NCBI GenBank assembly: GCA_025363455.1
Contig: JANYDW010000065.1
Location: 1-64,000 of the forward strand
Length of the DNA stretch: 64,000 nucleotides
Source: Oleiharenicola sp.
GTDB taxonomy: Bacteria > Verrucomicrobiota > Verrucomicrobiia > Opitutales > Opitutaceae
Direction: 5' to 3'
Made by a program: the position numbers and the translations under genes. How positions within the stretch are numbered: position 1 is the first letter of the stretch; the number at the start of each line of letters is the position of its first letter. This document shows, piece by piece, positions 23,752 to 31,655 of the stretch. Below the pieces are notes generated by a model. That model did not search any database and was not told where the DNA came from. It saw nothing but the letters and a program-made list of their open reading frames with translations.

Positions 23752-24720
23752 CTACCCGCGCCACTTCGCCAGCCGGGCAGCCGAAACGACGCACACGCAA
23801 TCCTCGCCGTCCTCGGTGTGCAGCCAGTGCAGATCGAGCTCGGGGAAGGCCCGGTCCATCGCCGCGCGCAGGCCACCCACCTCCAGCACGACGATGCCAT
23901 GCGGCTGGAGCCGTTCGCGGGACTGCGAGAAGATTTTGCGGATGATATCGAGTCCGTCGCGTCCGCCGTCGAGCGCCATGGCGGGTTCCTTCGTGAACTC
24001 CTCGGGCAGGCCGCGCAGCTCGCGCGTCGGCACATAGGGCGGGTTGGACAAAATCAAGTCGTAGCGTACCGGCTTGAGCGCGTCGAAGACGTCGGAGTGG
24101 TGCAGCTTGACCCGCGCCGCGAGGTGGTGGGCGGCGACGTTGAACTTCGCCACGGCCAGTGCCTCGGGTGACAGCTCGATAGCGTCCACTTTCGCCTCGG
24201 GGAACTGGTGCGCGAGCAGAATGGCCAGACAGCCCGAACCGGTGCACACGTCCACGGCGCGTTTCACCGGCTTGCGGGACTGTAGGGCGGGATTTCCAAA
24301 TCCCGCCTTTTTGGGGGTGCGCTTGGAAGCGGGGTTCGGAGACCCCGCCCTACATTCGACCAAGTCCGCGATCGCCGGCAGCAACTCGAGAAAATAACTG
24401 CGCGGAATGATCACGCGCTCGTCCACATAAAAGCGGTGCTCGCCGAGGAACGCCTCGCGGGTCAGATAGGCCGCCGGTGTGCGGTCTTTGATGCGGCGGC
24501 GGAGAACCTCCTCGACCCGGCCGGTCTCCTCCGCCGTCAGTTTCCGTTTCAGCACCGCCGGTTTGCTGTCGAGCGGCAGGCCGAGGGTGCGAAGCAAAAG
24601 GTAGAGCGCCTCGTCATGCGCCGTGGTCGCCACCTGACCGAGGGCGACGCCCCCGCGGGCGTAGGCCCGCTGCGCCCACTGCAACCACTCACCCAAGGTT
24701 GTGGGGGCACGGGCGGCCAT
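23752..24720 (-). CDS. prmB: Ribosomal protein L3 glutamine N5-methyltransferase
   Basis: The 322-residue protein has the PrmB N-terminal helical domain (LLRTLGLPL, PAAYLTREAFLGEHRFYVDERVIIPRS) and a Rossmann SAM domain (VDVCTGSGCLAILLA) with the catalytic NPPYVP. It methylates a Gln of ribosomal protein L3. Between the two domains it carries about 25 extra residues (CRAGSPNPASKRTPKKAGFG, then NPALQS) encoded by a pair of inserted REP palindromes in frame. ATG 24720 is two bases after the stop of the upstream gene, indicating an operon. The insert lies in the interdomain linker, so the enzyme may still work. Confidence 0.9.
   Translation of the reverse strand: MAARAPTTLGEWLQWAQRAYARGGVALGQVATTAHDEALYLLLRTLGLPLDSKPAVLKRKLTAEETGRVEEVLRRRIKDRTPAAYLTREAFLGEHRFYVDERVIIPRSYFLELLPAIADLVECRAGSPNPASKRTPKKAGFGNPALQSRKPVKRAVDVCTGSGCLAILLAHQFPEAKVDAIELSPEALAVAKFNVAAHHLAARVKLHHSDVFDALKPVRYDLILSNPPYVPTRELRGLPEEFTKEPAMALDGGRDGLDIIRKIFSQSRERLQPHGIVVLEVGGLRAAMDRAFPELDLHWLHTEDGEDCVCVVSAARLAKWRG
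24282..24353. repeat. REP pair inserted inside the prmB coding sequence
   Basis: GTAGGGCGGGATTTCCAAAT then CCCGCC (24282-24307), and CGGGGTTCGGAGACCCCGCC then CTAC (24330-24353), are two REP units in opposite orientation. Together they keep the prmB frame open. Confidence 0.95.
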
Positions 24721-24722
24721 GG

Positions 24723-25553
24723 TTATTTCTTCCCCGCTACCGACGCTGAAGTGTGCTCGTGGTTTGCTATGTGGTCGGTGCAATAGCACTCGTCGTTGGC
24801 GCACTTGGAACAGTAGCGGAAATCCGTCAAGGGGTCGGTCCGGTCCGTCTTGCCGCAGACGTGACAGCGGTGGCGCGGCTCGTCCTCTGTTTGTTGGAAG
24901 GCAGTCCGGCGAACCTGCTGCCGCATATGCCGGCGGCCGGTCTTGATGCGCTGGATTATCTCCGAGGCAAAGAAGACCAGGAAGTTGCCTGTGGCGGCCA
25001 GCACGCCGAGGCGGGTTTGCCACCCGCCGATCGCGAAGGTGTACGCAAACCCCAGCCACATCACGAGGGCGAACCACTTGATCTTCACCGGCAAGATGAA
25101 GAACAGGTAGAGCTCGAAGTCGGGGTTGAGGAAGGCGAAGGCCAGGAAGACCGAGACCGCGAAGAAGGCGTAGCCCGTCACCTCATTCGGCGTGAGAAAG
25201 GCGACCGCGACCGTCAGCACCCAGCCGAGCAGGAAAAACAGGTTGAAGCGGAACACTCCCCAGTAATTTTCCAAGGCCTGGCTGATCATGTGGAAGAAAT
25301 ACCAGCTGATCGCGAGGAATACGGCGGCAACCAGGTCCACCTTGCCCAGGACCGGTGGCACCAGGACAAACGTGAAGGGCCGCCAAAACTCGCCCTGCCG
25401 GACCAGGGCCGGCAGGAACATGATCTTCCGCACGTCAAACTGGGCGAGCAGGGCGAAACCGAGGAACATCACCTGCCCGCCGATCAGATAGAGCGCCAGA
25501 TTGGGGATGGCGAAGCGGCCGAACACGCGTTCGAGGCGGTGGAAGAATCGCAT
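24723..25553 (-). CDS. Rhomboid-like membrane protein with C-terminal zinc ribbon
   Basis: The 276-residue protein has about six hydrophobic segments in its first 205 residues, in a rhomboid-like pattern (GEFWRPFTFVLVP near the first loop, then ENYWGVFRFNLFF). The catalytic GxSG serine motif of active rhomboids is not visible, so it is probably a pseudoprotease. The C-terminal tail has CHVCGK...YCSKC followed by CYCTDH, a treble-clef or zinc-ribbon arrangement, and a His-rich end. It lies between a TPR gene (6-base gap) and prmB (2-base gap), all on the reverse strand. Function unknown. Confidence 0.72.
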   Translation of the reverse strand: MRFFHRLERVFGRFAIPNLALYLIGGQVMFLGFALLAQFDVRKIMFLPALVRQGEFWRPFTFVLVPPVLGKVDLVAAVFLAISWYFFHMISQALENYWGVFRFNLFFLLGWVLTVAVAFLTPNEVTGYAFFAVSVFLAFAFLNPDFELYLFFILPVKIKWFALVMWLGFAYTFAIGGWQTRLGVLAATGNFLVFFASEIIQRIKTGRRHMRQQVRRTAFQQTEDEPRHRCHVCGKTDRTDPLTDFRYCSKCANDECYCTDHIANHEHTSASVAGKK

Positions 25554-25559
25554 GACCCG

Positions 25560-26405
25560 CTATTTTGCCCCGGCGGTCGCCAGCGAGTCGAGCAAAGTCT
25601 GCTTCTGTTTCTGGAGCACCGGATCCGTGACCGTGATCATCAGGGCCTGGGCATGGTCGCGCCGGCCGAGCTTGATCAGCACGTTGGCCGCGTGCAGCCG
25701 GATGGTCTGCTGCTCGAGGCCCGGCTTCGCCCGCTCCTCGAGGGCGCTCCAGTGCTTCAGCGCCTCGTCCCATTGGGGGGTCTCCAGATCATAATAGGCT
25801 TCGGCGGCGCGATAGGCGTAGGCATAAGTATCGGGAGCGAGCTCGGCGGCCCGCTGGAACGCCTCAAGCATGGCCTTGTCCAGCTTGGCCCGGGTGAACT
25901 GGCCGGTGCTTATCAGGTCGTCCCGGCCTTCGGTGAGCAGCTTGCCGAGGTGGTAGTGGTAAAGCGGCTCCTTCGGCTCGAGCTCGATGGCGGCCGTGAG
26001 CCACGGGAGGGCGTCGGCGGGCTTGCCATCCTCCGCCAGCAACCGGGCCATTTCGTTTTTCACCAGCGGAATCGCGGGATCGAGCTTGTTGGCCGTGAGC
26101 AACATGGCGGCGGCCTCGCGGTTCATGCCGACCCGGCCGAGCAACAGTCCGTAGGCGACATAGGCCGCGGCAAAGTCGGGGCTTTTCTGGATGAGGACAT
26201 CGTAACTGTTGATGACGTTCTGGATCTCGCCGCGCAGCCAGGCTTGGTCGGGGTGATCCTTCTCGGCCTCGGCCCGGGAGAAGATGTTCTTTTGCCGGGA
26301 GACGATCTCCTTGAGGTTTCTCTCGGCGAGGGTTTCGGCGGCGACGGGACCGGCCGCCAGCAGGAGCACCAGAGCGGCGGCAAGGATTCTCAACGGGAAT
26401 GACAT
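25560..26405 (-). CDS. Exported TPR-repeat protein
   Basis: The 281-residue protein has a signal peptide (1-23, LRILAAALVLLLAAGPVAA) and several tetratricopeptide repeats, for example AAYVAYGLLLGRVGMNREAAAMLLTANKLDP, AALPWLTAAIELEPKEPLYHYHLGKLL-like, and AFQRAAELAPDTYAYAYRAAEAYYD. TPRs mediate protein-protein contacts, here presumably in the periplasm. It is the first gene of a three-gene reverse-strand operon with the rhomboid-like gene and prmB. No specific partner can be proposed. Confidence 0.85.
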   Translation of the reverse strand: MSFPLRILAAALVLLLAAGPVAAETLAERNLKEIVSRQKNIFSRAEAEKDHPDQAWLRGEIQNVINSYDVLIQKSPDFAAAYVAYGLLLGRVGMNREAAAMLLTANKLDPAIPLVKNEMARLLAEDGKPADALPWLTAAIELEPKEPLYHYHLGKLLTEGRDDLISTGQFTRAKLDKAMLEAFQRAAELAPDTYAYAYRAAEAYYDLETPQWDEALKHWSALEERAKPGLEQQTIRLHAANVLIKLGRRDHAQALMITVTDPVLQKQKQTLLDSLATAGAK

Positions 26406-26849
26406 GCCCCTACGACACGATCCCCATCGAATCGTTCAAGGCTTTACGGCACTTCTAATCCTGCGCCGCTGCAGCAGTGATAATGCTGGATTCGTAAAAA
26501 TTAACCTGATCGGCACGTGCCTCATGGCACCGGACGTGCTATCGTATGGGCAGTCGTAAGACTATTGCTTTCAAAGAACCCCCCAAATCGTGTTCTTTGA
26601 CTTTGGCGGGTTCCGGCGCGAGGTCGCCGGGACTGGCCAGGATCAGATCGTGTGCGGTTTTCTGTCGGGTACCAAGCCGTCCTTAACCGGGGCGGTTCGA
26701 TTGCCCCAAAGCAGACTTTTCCCGCTTTCGGCCCTTTATCCGGCCGGGAGTGGTGAAACGAGGCGCCCAACCTGCGGTCATTCCGACCGGTGGCGGCGCC
26801 TTGCCTGAACAAGAAAACCAACCTCCGCCTCACCGCGGAGATTACAGCC
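26406..26849. promoter_or_regulatory. Long gene-free leader before a TonB_C gene, with a strong hairpin
   Basis: I see no gene in this 444-base gap. A nested hairpin at 26762-26800 pairs GGCGCC with GGCGCC and CGGTC with GACCG, just 50 bases before the start at 26850, and may lie in the 5' UTR. No riboswitch class was recognised. Confidence 0.4.
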
Positions 26850-27248
26850 ATGAAAACGAAATCCAAACTAGTCCTCAGCCTCGGTCTGCTCGCGGCTCCC
26901 CTCGCCTTGCTGGCGTGGTCACCCGAGAAGGCCTATGTCGAGTCCTACCGTACGCATACCGGCAACACTCCGGTGCCGACCTCCGTCATCATGCCGGAAG
27001 TCAGCTCCAAGTTCACCGGCAAGCAGGTGGTGCTCGAGTTCGTCGTTGATCCGACGGGCAAGCCGACGTCCATCACGTCGGTCACGCCCGGCGCCGACGC
27101 CGGACTGGTGGCCACAGTCACCGAAGCCGTGTCGCAGTGGAAATTCTCCCCTGCGCTCGTCGACGGCAAACCGGTCGCCCGCAAGGTCGCGCTGCCCGTG
27201 AATATTGTCGCCTATAACGACAATACCTCCCGGTTCGCGGCCAACTAA
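26850..27248 (+). CDS. Small exported TonB_C-domain protein
   Basis: The 132-residue protein has an N-terminal hydrophobic signal (LVLSLGLLAAPLALLAW) and one TonB C-terminal-like domain (KQVVLEFVVDPTGKPTSITSVT, then AVSQWKFSPALVDGKPVARKVALPV). It lacks the Pro-rich linker and the ExbBD-interacting anchor context of true TonB. Proteins of this shape are frequent in this lineage, with three more at 53.7-57.5 kb. ATG 26850 follows GCGGAG by nine bases. A terminator lies right after the gene. Confidence 0.8.
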   Translation: MKTKSKLVLSLGLLAAPLALLAWSPEKAYVESYRTHTGNTPVPTSVIMPEVSSKFTGKQVVLEFVVDPTGKPTSITSVTPGADAGLVATVTEAVSQWKFSPALVDGKPVARKVALPVNIVAYNDNTSRFAAN

Positions 27249-27261
27249 ATAAGCCAACAAC

Positions 27262-27305
27262 CAGGGCCGTCCTCTGCTCACGCGGGGGGCGGCCCTGTCA
27301 TTTTC
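27262..27305 (+). terminator. Terminator after the TonB_C gene
   Basis: CAGGGCCG (27262-27269) pairs with CGGCCCTG (27290-27297); TCATTTTC follows. The U-run is imperfect. Confidence 0.65.
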
Positions 27306-27323
27306 GGACCCTTAAAATGCCAG

Positions 27324-27400
27324 TGTAGCCGCGTTGGAGCGCAGCGACAACGTGGCCTGTCCGGGGCCACGCTTCCGCCTTCGGCTCAAGCGCGGCCACA
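27324..27400. repeat. Inverted repeat TGTAGCCGCGTTGGAGCG
   Basis: TGTAGCCGCGTTGGAGCGCA with ACGTGGCC on the left and GGCCACGCTTCCGCCTTCGG, CTC and AAGCGCGGCCACA on the right are diverged reverse complements. It is probably another dispersed family with only one copy here. Confidence 0.55.
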
Positions 27401-27515
27401 GAAGCATCGAAGCCGCTCCACGGTCGCCGCACTTCGCGGCCGAAACCTGTCAGGAGTCTTGATCCTTTCCTGTTTTGCTTCTGGCGTTCTGCGTTCCCGC
27501 GTTAACGTGGAAGCC

Positions 27516-28610
27516 ATGACGCCGAACCCCGCTGCCAGTACCGCCCATCCCGGCCGCGGCGCAACGCTCAACCCCGCCAACCGTTTCGACCGTCTGACTG
27601 TCGAGGCCGACCCGGACTTCGCCGAGTTCGACGAACACGGCGTGCCCGTCGAGCGACCGCACCCGCGCACGCAGTTTTACTTCGACGCCACCGAGTCGGT
27701 CCTGACCCACAATGACAGCCCCGACATCCGTCACAGCTGGGGTCTCAATCCCTATCGGGGCTGCGAACATGGCTGCGCCTACTGCTTCGCCCGGCCCTAC
27801 CACGACTACCTCGGCTGGAGCAGCGGCTTGGATTTCGAAACCAAGATCCTGGTGAAAACCCGCGCACCGGATCTGCTGCGCGCCGAGCTGTCCTCGCCTA
27901 AATGGCGCGCCGAGTCGATCGGCCTGAGCGGCGTCACCGACTGCTATCAGCCCGCCGAGCGACACTTCAAGGTCACCCGCGGCTGTCTGGAGGTCCTGGC
28001 AGAGTTCCGCCAGCCAGTCGCCATCATCACCAAAAACTTCCTCGTCACGCGCGACCGCGATCTCCTCGCGCCGCTCGCCGCTTGCGGCGCCGCGGCCGTC
28101 TATGTCTCGCTTACGACCCTCGACGCCGAACTCGCCGGCAGGCTCGAACCGCGTGCGGCCCGGCCCGAACACCGGTTGCGCGCCATCCGGCTGCTGGCCG
28201 ACGCCGGCATCCCGGTCGGCGTGCTCACCGCCCCCGTCATCCCCGGCCTCACCGACCATGAGATTCCCGCTCTCCTTGATGCCGCGGCCCAGGCCGGGGC
28301 CCGGGCCGCGAGCTATGTCATCCTGCGGCTGCCACACGCGGTGAAGGACGTGTTTCTGGCGTGGCTCGACACCCACGCCCCCGGCAAGAAAGACCGGGTG
28401 CTCTCCCGGCTTCGCGATTTGCGCGGCGGAAAACTGTACGATGCCTCCTTCGGCGCCCGCTTGCGCGGCGAGGGCCTTTTCGCCGAGCAGATCAAGCGGC
28501 TCTTCGAAGTATCGGCCCGGCGCGCCGGCCTCAATGAAACCAGGCTGTCCCTCTCTTCGGCCCACTTCCGCCTTCCCGGCGGCGTGCAGCTGGACATGAA
28601 CCTGCTTTAG
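27516..28610 (+). CDS. Radical SAM protein, PA0069/Rv2578c-like family
   Basis: The 364-residue protein has the radical SAM cysteines C83-x3-C87-x2-C90 in NPYRGCEHGCAYCFARPYH, the characteristic form of the PA0069 subfamily, followed by SGVTDCYQPAERHFKVTRGCLEVL. It should bind one [4Fe-4S] cluster and cleave SAM; the substrate is not known for this family. ATG 27516 (MTPNPAAS) precedes the conserved RGATLNPANRFD block. The stop overlaps the stop of the convergent gene by four bases. Confidence 0.9.
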   Translation: MTPNPAASTAHPGRGATLNPANRFDRLTVEADPDFAEFDEHGVPVERPHPRTQFYFDATESVLTHNDSPDIRHSWGLNPYRGCEHGCAYCFARPYHDYLGWSSGLDFETKILVKTRAPDLLRAELSSPKWRAESIGLSGVTDCYQPAERHFKVTRGCLEVLAEFRQPVAIITKNFLVTRDRDLLAPLAACGAAAVYVSLTTLDAELAGRLEPRAARPEHRLRAIRLLADAGIPVGVLTAPVIPGLTDHEIPALLDAAAQAGARAASYVILRLPHAVKDVFLAWLDTHAPGKKDRVLSRLRDLRGGKLYDASFGARLRGEGLFAEQIKRLFEVSARRAGLNETRLSLSSAHFRLPGGVQLDMNLL

Positions 28611-29515
28611 GGTGTTGAGGTAGTTTTTTTCAGGCCGAGCAGTCGCTTGAAGTCAAAGTTGACGCGCAGCTTGGCGTTGACCCCGATGTCGTTCCCGTCG
28701 GGACCGTGCGAAAGCCGGAGGCCGAGGCCCAGCAGCCATTTGCCCTTCGCCCCAAAGGTGTACTTCGGCGGCAACGCCCAGACCAGGCTGGGCCGCACCG
28801 CGTAGACGTCGCGGTTAACCGAAGCCGTGAACCGGGTGGTGTAGTACGTGGCCTCGAACGCATACGTCACCGGTCCGCGCGCATACAGAAAACCGCCGGT
28901 GAGATTGATCGAGTCGTCGCCCAGTTCGTTTTTTTCCAGTGCGCCGCGCGTGGTGGTCTGGGTGACGGCGTCCCAACCGAAGCCGGTGAACACCCGCCAC
29001 CCCGGCGCTCCCGCCAGGTCGTGCGAGGCGGTGAGGAAGGGCGCGGTGTGCCGCAACCCGTCCGTCACGTCGAGGGGCGGGCTGCCGATCGGTTGCTGCC
29101 AATTGATGCCGATCGAGGTGTCCCACCCCAGTGCGAGGGGATCGCCGATCTGGTACTTGGTGCCGACACGCCACGTGGCGAAACCGCTGTCCGCAAAAAA
29201 GGCGCCGTGCTTCAGGCCGTGGGTGAAATAGGAGTCAGTCTCCGTGGAGGCCTCCCAGCGGGTGGTGATGCCATAGCGGAACCCCAGGACGGTGCGCAGA
29301 TGGTCTCGCTTGGTGAGATCACCCAGATGCGGATGCACGATGAACCGGAGGGCGTGCTTCCGTTCCGTCCGGGGCAGCACGCTGTTGAAGACGCCCTTGA
29401 TCTGCAGATCGTCATCCGAGGGTTTGGTCGCCGCCGCGGGCGCAGGGTCCGCGGCGGACAGCCAGGCGGCTTGGAGGAACAGGGCTGCGGCACAGGCGAG
29501 GGGATGGAGCTTCAT
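28607..29515 (-). CDS. Predicted outer-membrane barrel protein, function unknown
   Basis: The 302-residue protein has a signal peptide (1-22, LACAAALFLQAAWLSA) and then a series of amphipathic beta strands such as RFIVHPHLGDLTKRDHLRTVLGFRYGITTRWEAS, WRVGTKYQIGDPLALGWDTSIGINWQQP and YTFGAKGKWLLGLGLRLSHG. It ends LLGLKKTTSTP, without the classic terminal Phe. The strands look like a porin-like or DUF3187-type barrel, but I cannot name it. It is monocistronic. Confidence 0.65.
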   Translation of the reverse strand: MKLHPLACAAALFLQAAWLSAADPAPAAATKPSDDDLQIKGVFNSVLPRTERKHALRFIVHPHLGDLTKRDHLRTVLGFRYGITTRWEASTETDSYFTHGLKHGAFFADSGFATWRVGTKYQIGDPLALGWDTSIGINWQQPIGSPPLDVTDGLRHTAPFLTASHDLAGAPGWRVFTGFGWDAVTQTTTRGALEKNELGDDSINLTGGFLYARGPVTYAFEATYYTTRFTASVNRDVYAVRPSLVWALPPKYTFGAKGKWLLGLGLRLSHGPDGNDIGVNAKLRVNFDFKRLLGLKKTTSTP

Positions 29516-29578
29516 GGTGGCTGGTCTGATCCCCGCGGTGGCCCGCGTCTGGCGGGGCGTCGGGCCTCGGGGCAGAAA

Positions 29579-31573
29579 TCAGGGGTTGGTGGTGGCAGGT
29601 TGATTGTAGCGGGAAAACTCGTCCGGGCTCAACGCATGATAGAGATTATGCTCATATAGGTAGCTCGCCGCCTGGTAATAGCTGATGGCCTCGGCCCGGA
29701 ACGCCTCGTCGGTGGGGCGGGGCGTGAGCGAGAAGTCGTGGACATTATACACAAATTGAGCCGTCTGGCGAACGGGTTTGAGGACGATGAAGTCATCACC
29801 TTTACGCAGCCCGAGTTTCTGGTAATTGCCCAGCAGCGCATGCGCCGCCCCGGGGGCGATCCGGCGGACGTCATGGCCGAAGAAGCGCGACGCGTAGCTC
29901 CAGTGGAGCAGGCCGAGCAGCGTGGGCGCGTAGTCCATCTGGCTGGTCAGCGTCTTGATGTGGCCCGACGCGATGTGCCCGCCGGGTGAGTAGATGATGA
30001 GCGGGATATGGTAGTTCTGGATCGGCAGTTCGGTCCGGCCGGCACTCGAGGCGCAGTGGTCTGCCACAATGACGAACACCGTGTTTTTGAACCAGGGCTT
30101 TTTTTCGGCCTCGCGCAGGAATTCGCCGATGGCGAAATCGGTGTACTTCACGGCCCCGGCGCGGCCGGACACCTTGGACGGCAGGTCGATCCGACCGTCG
30201 GGGAAGGTGAAGGGCCGGTGGTTCGACGTCGTCATCACGAAATAGTGGAAGGGCCGGCCGGTGGCAGCGCCGGCGTCGGCCTCGCGCATCGTCCAGCGGA
30301 ACAGATCCTCGTCGCACACGCCCCAGACGTTGGCAAAGGTGATGTCCGGCTTCGGTACGCCGGTCCGGTCGATGACGCGGTAGCCGTTGTGCCCGAAAAA
30401 ATAGTTCATGTTGTCGAAGTACCCGAAGCCGCCGTAAATGAACGCGGTGTCGTAGCCCTTCGCCTGGAAGACGGAGCCGAGAGTGAAGAGGTTCTCGTTG
30501 CGTGGCCGCTTCACGAGCGAGCGCCCCGGCGTCGGCGGCACGGCGAGCGTCAGCGCCTCCATGCCACGGTCGGTGCGCGTGCCGGTGGCGTAGAAATTGT
30601 CGAACACGAGGCTTTTCCCGGCGATTTCCGCGAGGTGGGGCGTGAGATTGGAGGCGCGGTTGAAGATGCTGAGGAAGTCCGCGCTCAGGCTCTCGACCGT
30701 GATCTGGATCACATTGGGGCGGAGCTCCGGGCCGTCGTTGCGCACCAGGCGCAGCGTGTCGGCCTCACCGGGTTGCACCGGCACGGCGCCGTCGGCCGCG
30801 AGGCGCGCCGCGAGGACCTTGAACACCTCGTCGTCCGGCAGTGTCGGGTAGAACTGCGCGTATTTCAGGACGTTGTTCTTGAACGCCGAAAACAGCGACC
30901 ACAGGCCGTTCTTGCCGAGCTCGCGGTTGAAGTTGTTGTGGAAGTTCGGCTGCCAGTCGGACGACAGCACGCTGCCAAACGCCACGGCGCCCGTGAACCA
31001 CAACGCCCCGGCGGCATAACGGGTCTTCGCTTTCTCGTGCTCCCCGGCCAACCAGCGGGCCGGCCAACCGGTCCGGCCGATGACCCACAGCCCCAAGGCC
31101 GCACCGGCGGCCACGCCGGTCAGGATGGCGGGAAGGTTGTAGGATTCGCGGATATTGCCGATGACCTCCTGCGTGTAGACGAGGTAGTCCACGGCGATGA
31201 AGTTGAACCGCACGCCGAACTCGTCCCAAAAGGTCCATTCAGCCACCCCGCCGAAAATCAGCGCGAAGATGATCAGGAAGGCCGCCGCATACGCCACCCA
31301 GTGGGTCCAGCGCCCAGCAAAAAACCAGGCCGGCAGGACAGTCAGGAGCAAGGCCAAAGGCAAGGAGGCAAAGGCCGCCGCACCCAGGTCGTAGACCATG
31401 CCCCAGCCGAACGCCCCCACCAGGCTCAAGGTCCAGGTGACGTCGTGCGCGGCTTTGATCAACAGCGCAACTCGTGTGAGGAACGAGAGGCCGAGGAAGA
31501 CGGCAAAAAACAGCACGAGGCCGCCGTGCCGGCGCACCAGCAGCTTGGAGAGTATTCCGGTCGAAGTATTCAA
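29579..31573 (-). CDS. LTA-synthase/MdoB-like membrane sulfatase
   Basis: This protein of about 664 residues has five N-terminal transmembrane segments (LVLFFAVFLGLSFLTRVALLI and others within the first 190 residues) and a C-terminal alkaline-phosphatase-type sulfatase domain. The latter starts NVIQITVESLSADFL and includes NFYATGTRTDRGMEAL (the Thr of TGTRT is the usual nucleophile position) and FVIVADHCASS. Relatives transfer glycerol phosphate or phosphoethanolamine to glycans or lipids. The TTG at 31573 is the best start, since no ATG precedes the first TM; this is uncertain. It lies 82 bases after an MFS gene on the same strand. Confidence 0.82.
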   Translation of the reverse strand: MNTSTGILSKLLVRRHGGLVLFFAVFLGLSFLTRVALLIKAAHDVTWTLSLVGAFGWGMVYDLGAAAFASLPLALLLTVLPAWFFAGRWTHWVAYAAAFLIIFALIFGGVAEWTFWDEFGVRFNFIAVDYLVYTQEVIGNIRESYNLPAILTGVAAGAALGLWVIGRTGWPARWLAGEHEKAKTRYAAGALWFTGAVAFGSVLSSDWQPNFHNNFNRELGKNGLWSLFSAFKNNVLKYAQFYPTLPDDEVFKVLAARLAADGAVPVQPGEADTLRLVRNDGPELRPNVIQITVESLSADFLSIFNRASNLTPHLAEIAGKSLVFDNFYATGTRTDRGMEALTLAVPPTPGRSLVKRPRNENLFTLGSVFQAKGYDTAFIYGGFGYFDNMNYFFGHNGYRVIDRTGVPKPDITFANVWGVCDEDLFRWTMREADAGAATGRPFHYFVMTTSNHRPFTFPDGRIDLPSKVSGRAGAVKYTDFAIGEFLREAEKKPWFKNTVFVIVADHCASSAGRTELPIQNYHIPLIIYSPGGHIASGHIKTLTSQMDYAPTLLGLLHWSYASRFFGHDVRRIAPGAAHALLGNYQKLGLRKGDDFIVLKPVRQTAQFVYNVHDFSLTPRPTDEAFRAEAISYYQAASYLYEHNLYHALSPDEFSRYNQPATTNP

Positions 31574-31655
31574 GGTTAAGGGAGGAGCGGTGCCTGGCCA
31601 CCGCCCAAGGGAAACAGTGAAGTGCGTTTGAGGCCGCGCAAGCAAGCCGGAGAAA

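Noticed and set aside
26680-26720. tRNA-like T-arm (GGGGC GGTTCGATT GCCCC)
   Set aside because: The loop is nine bases, and no acceptor, D or anticodon arms can be matched upstream.
26522-26866. 114-residue reverse open frame in the long leader
   Set aside because: Arg/Ser-rich, no domain, and overlapped by the start of the TonB_C gene.
30008-31579. 523-residue forward open frame opposite the sulfatase gene
   Set aside because: Charged, repetitive composition typical of antisense reading in GC-rich DNA; the reverse-strand sulfatase is clear.
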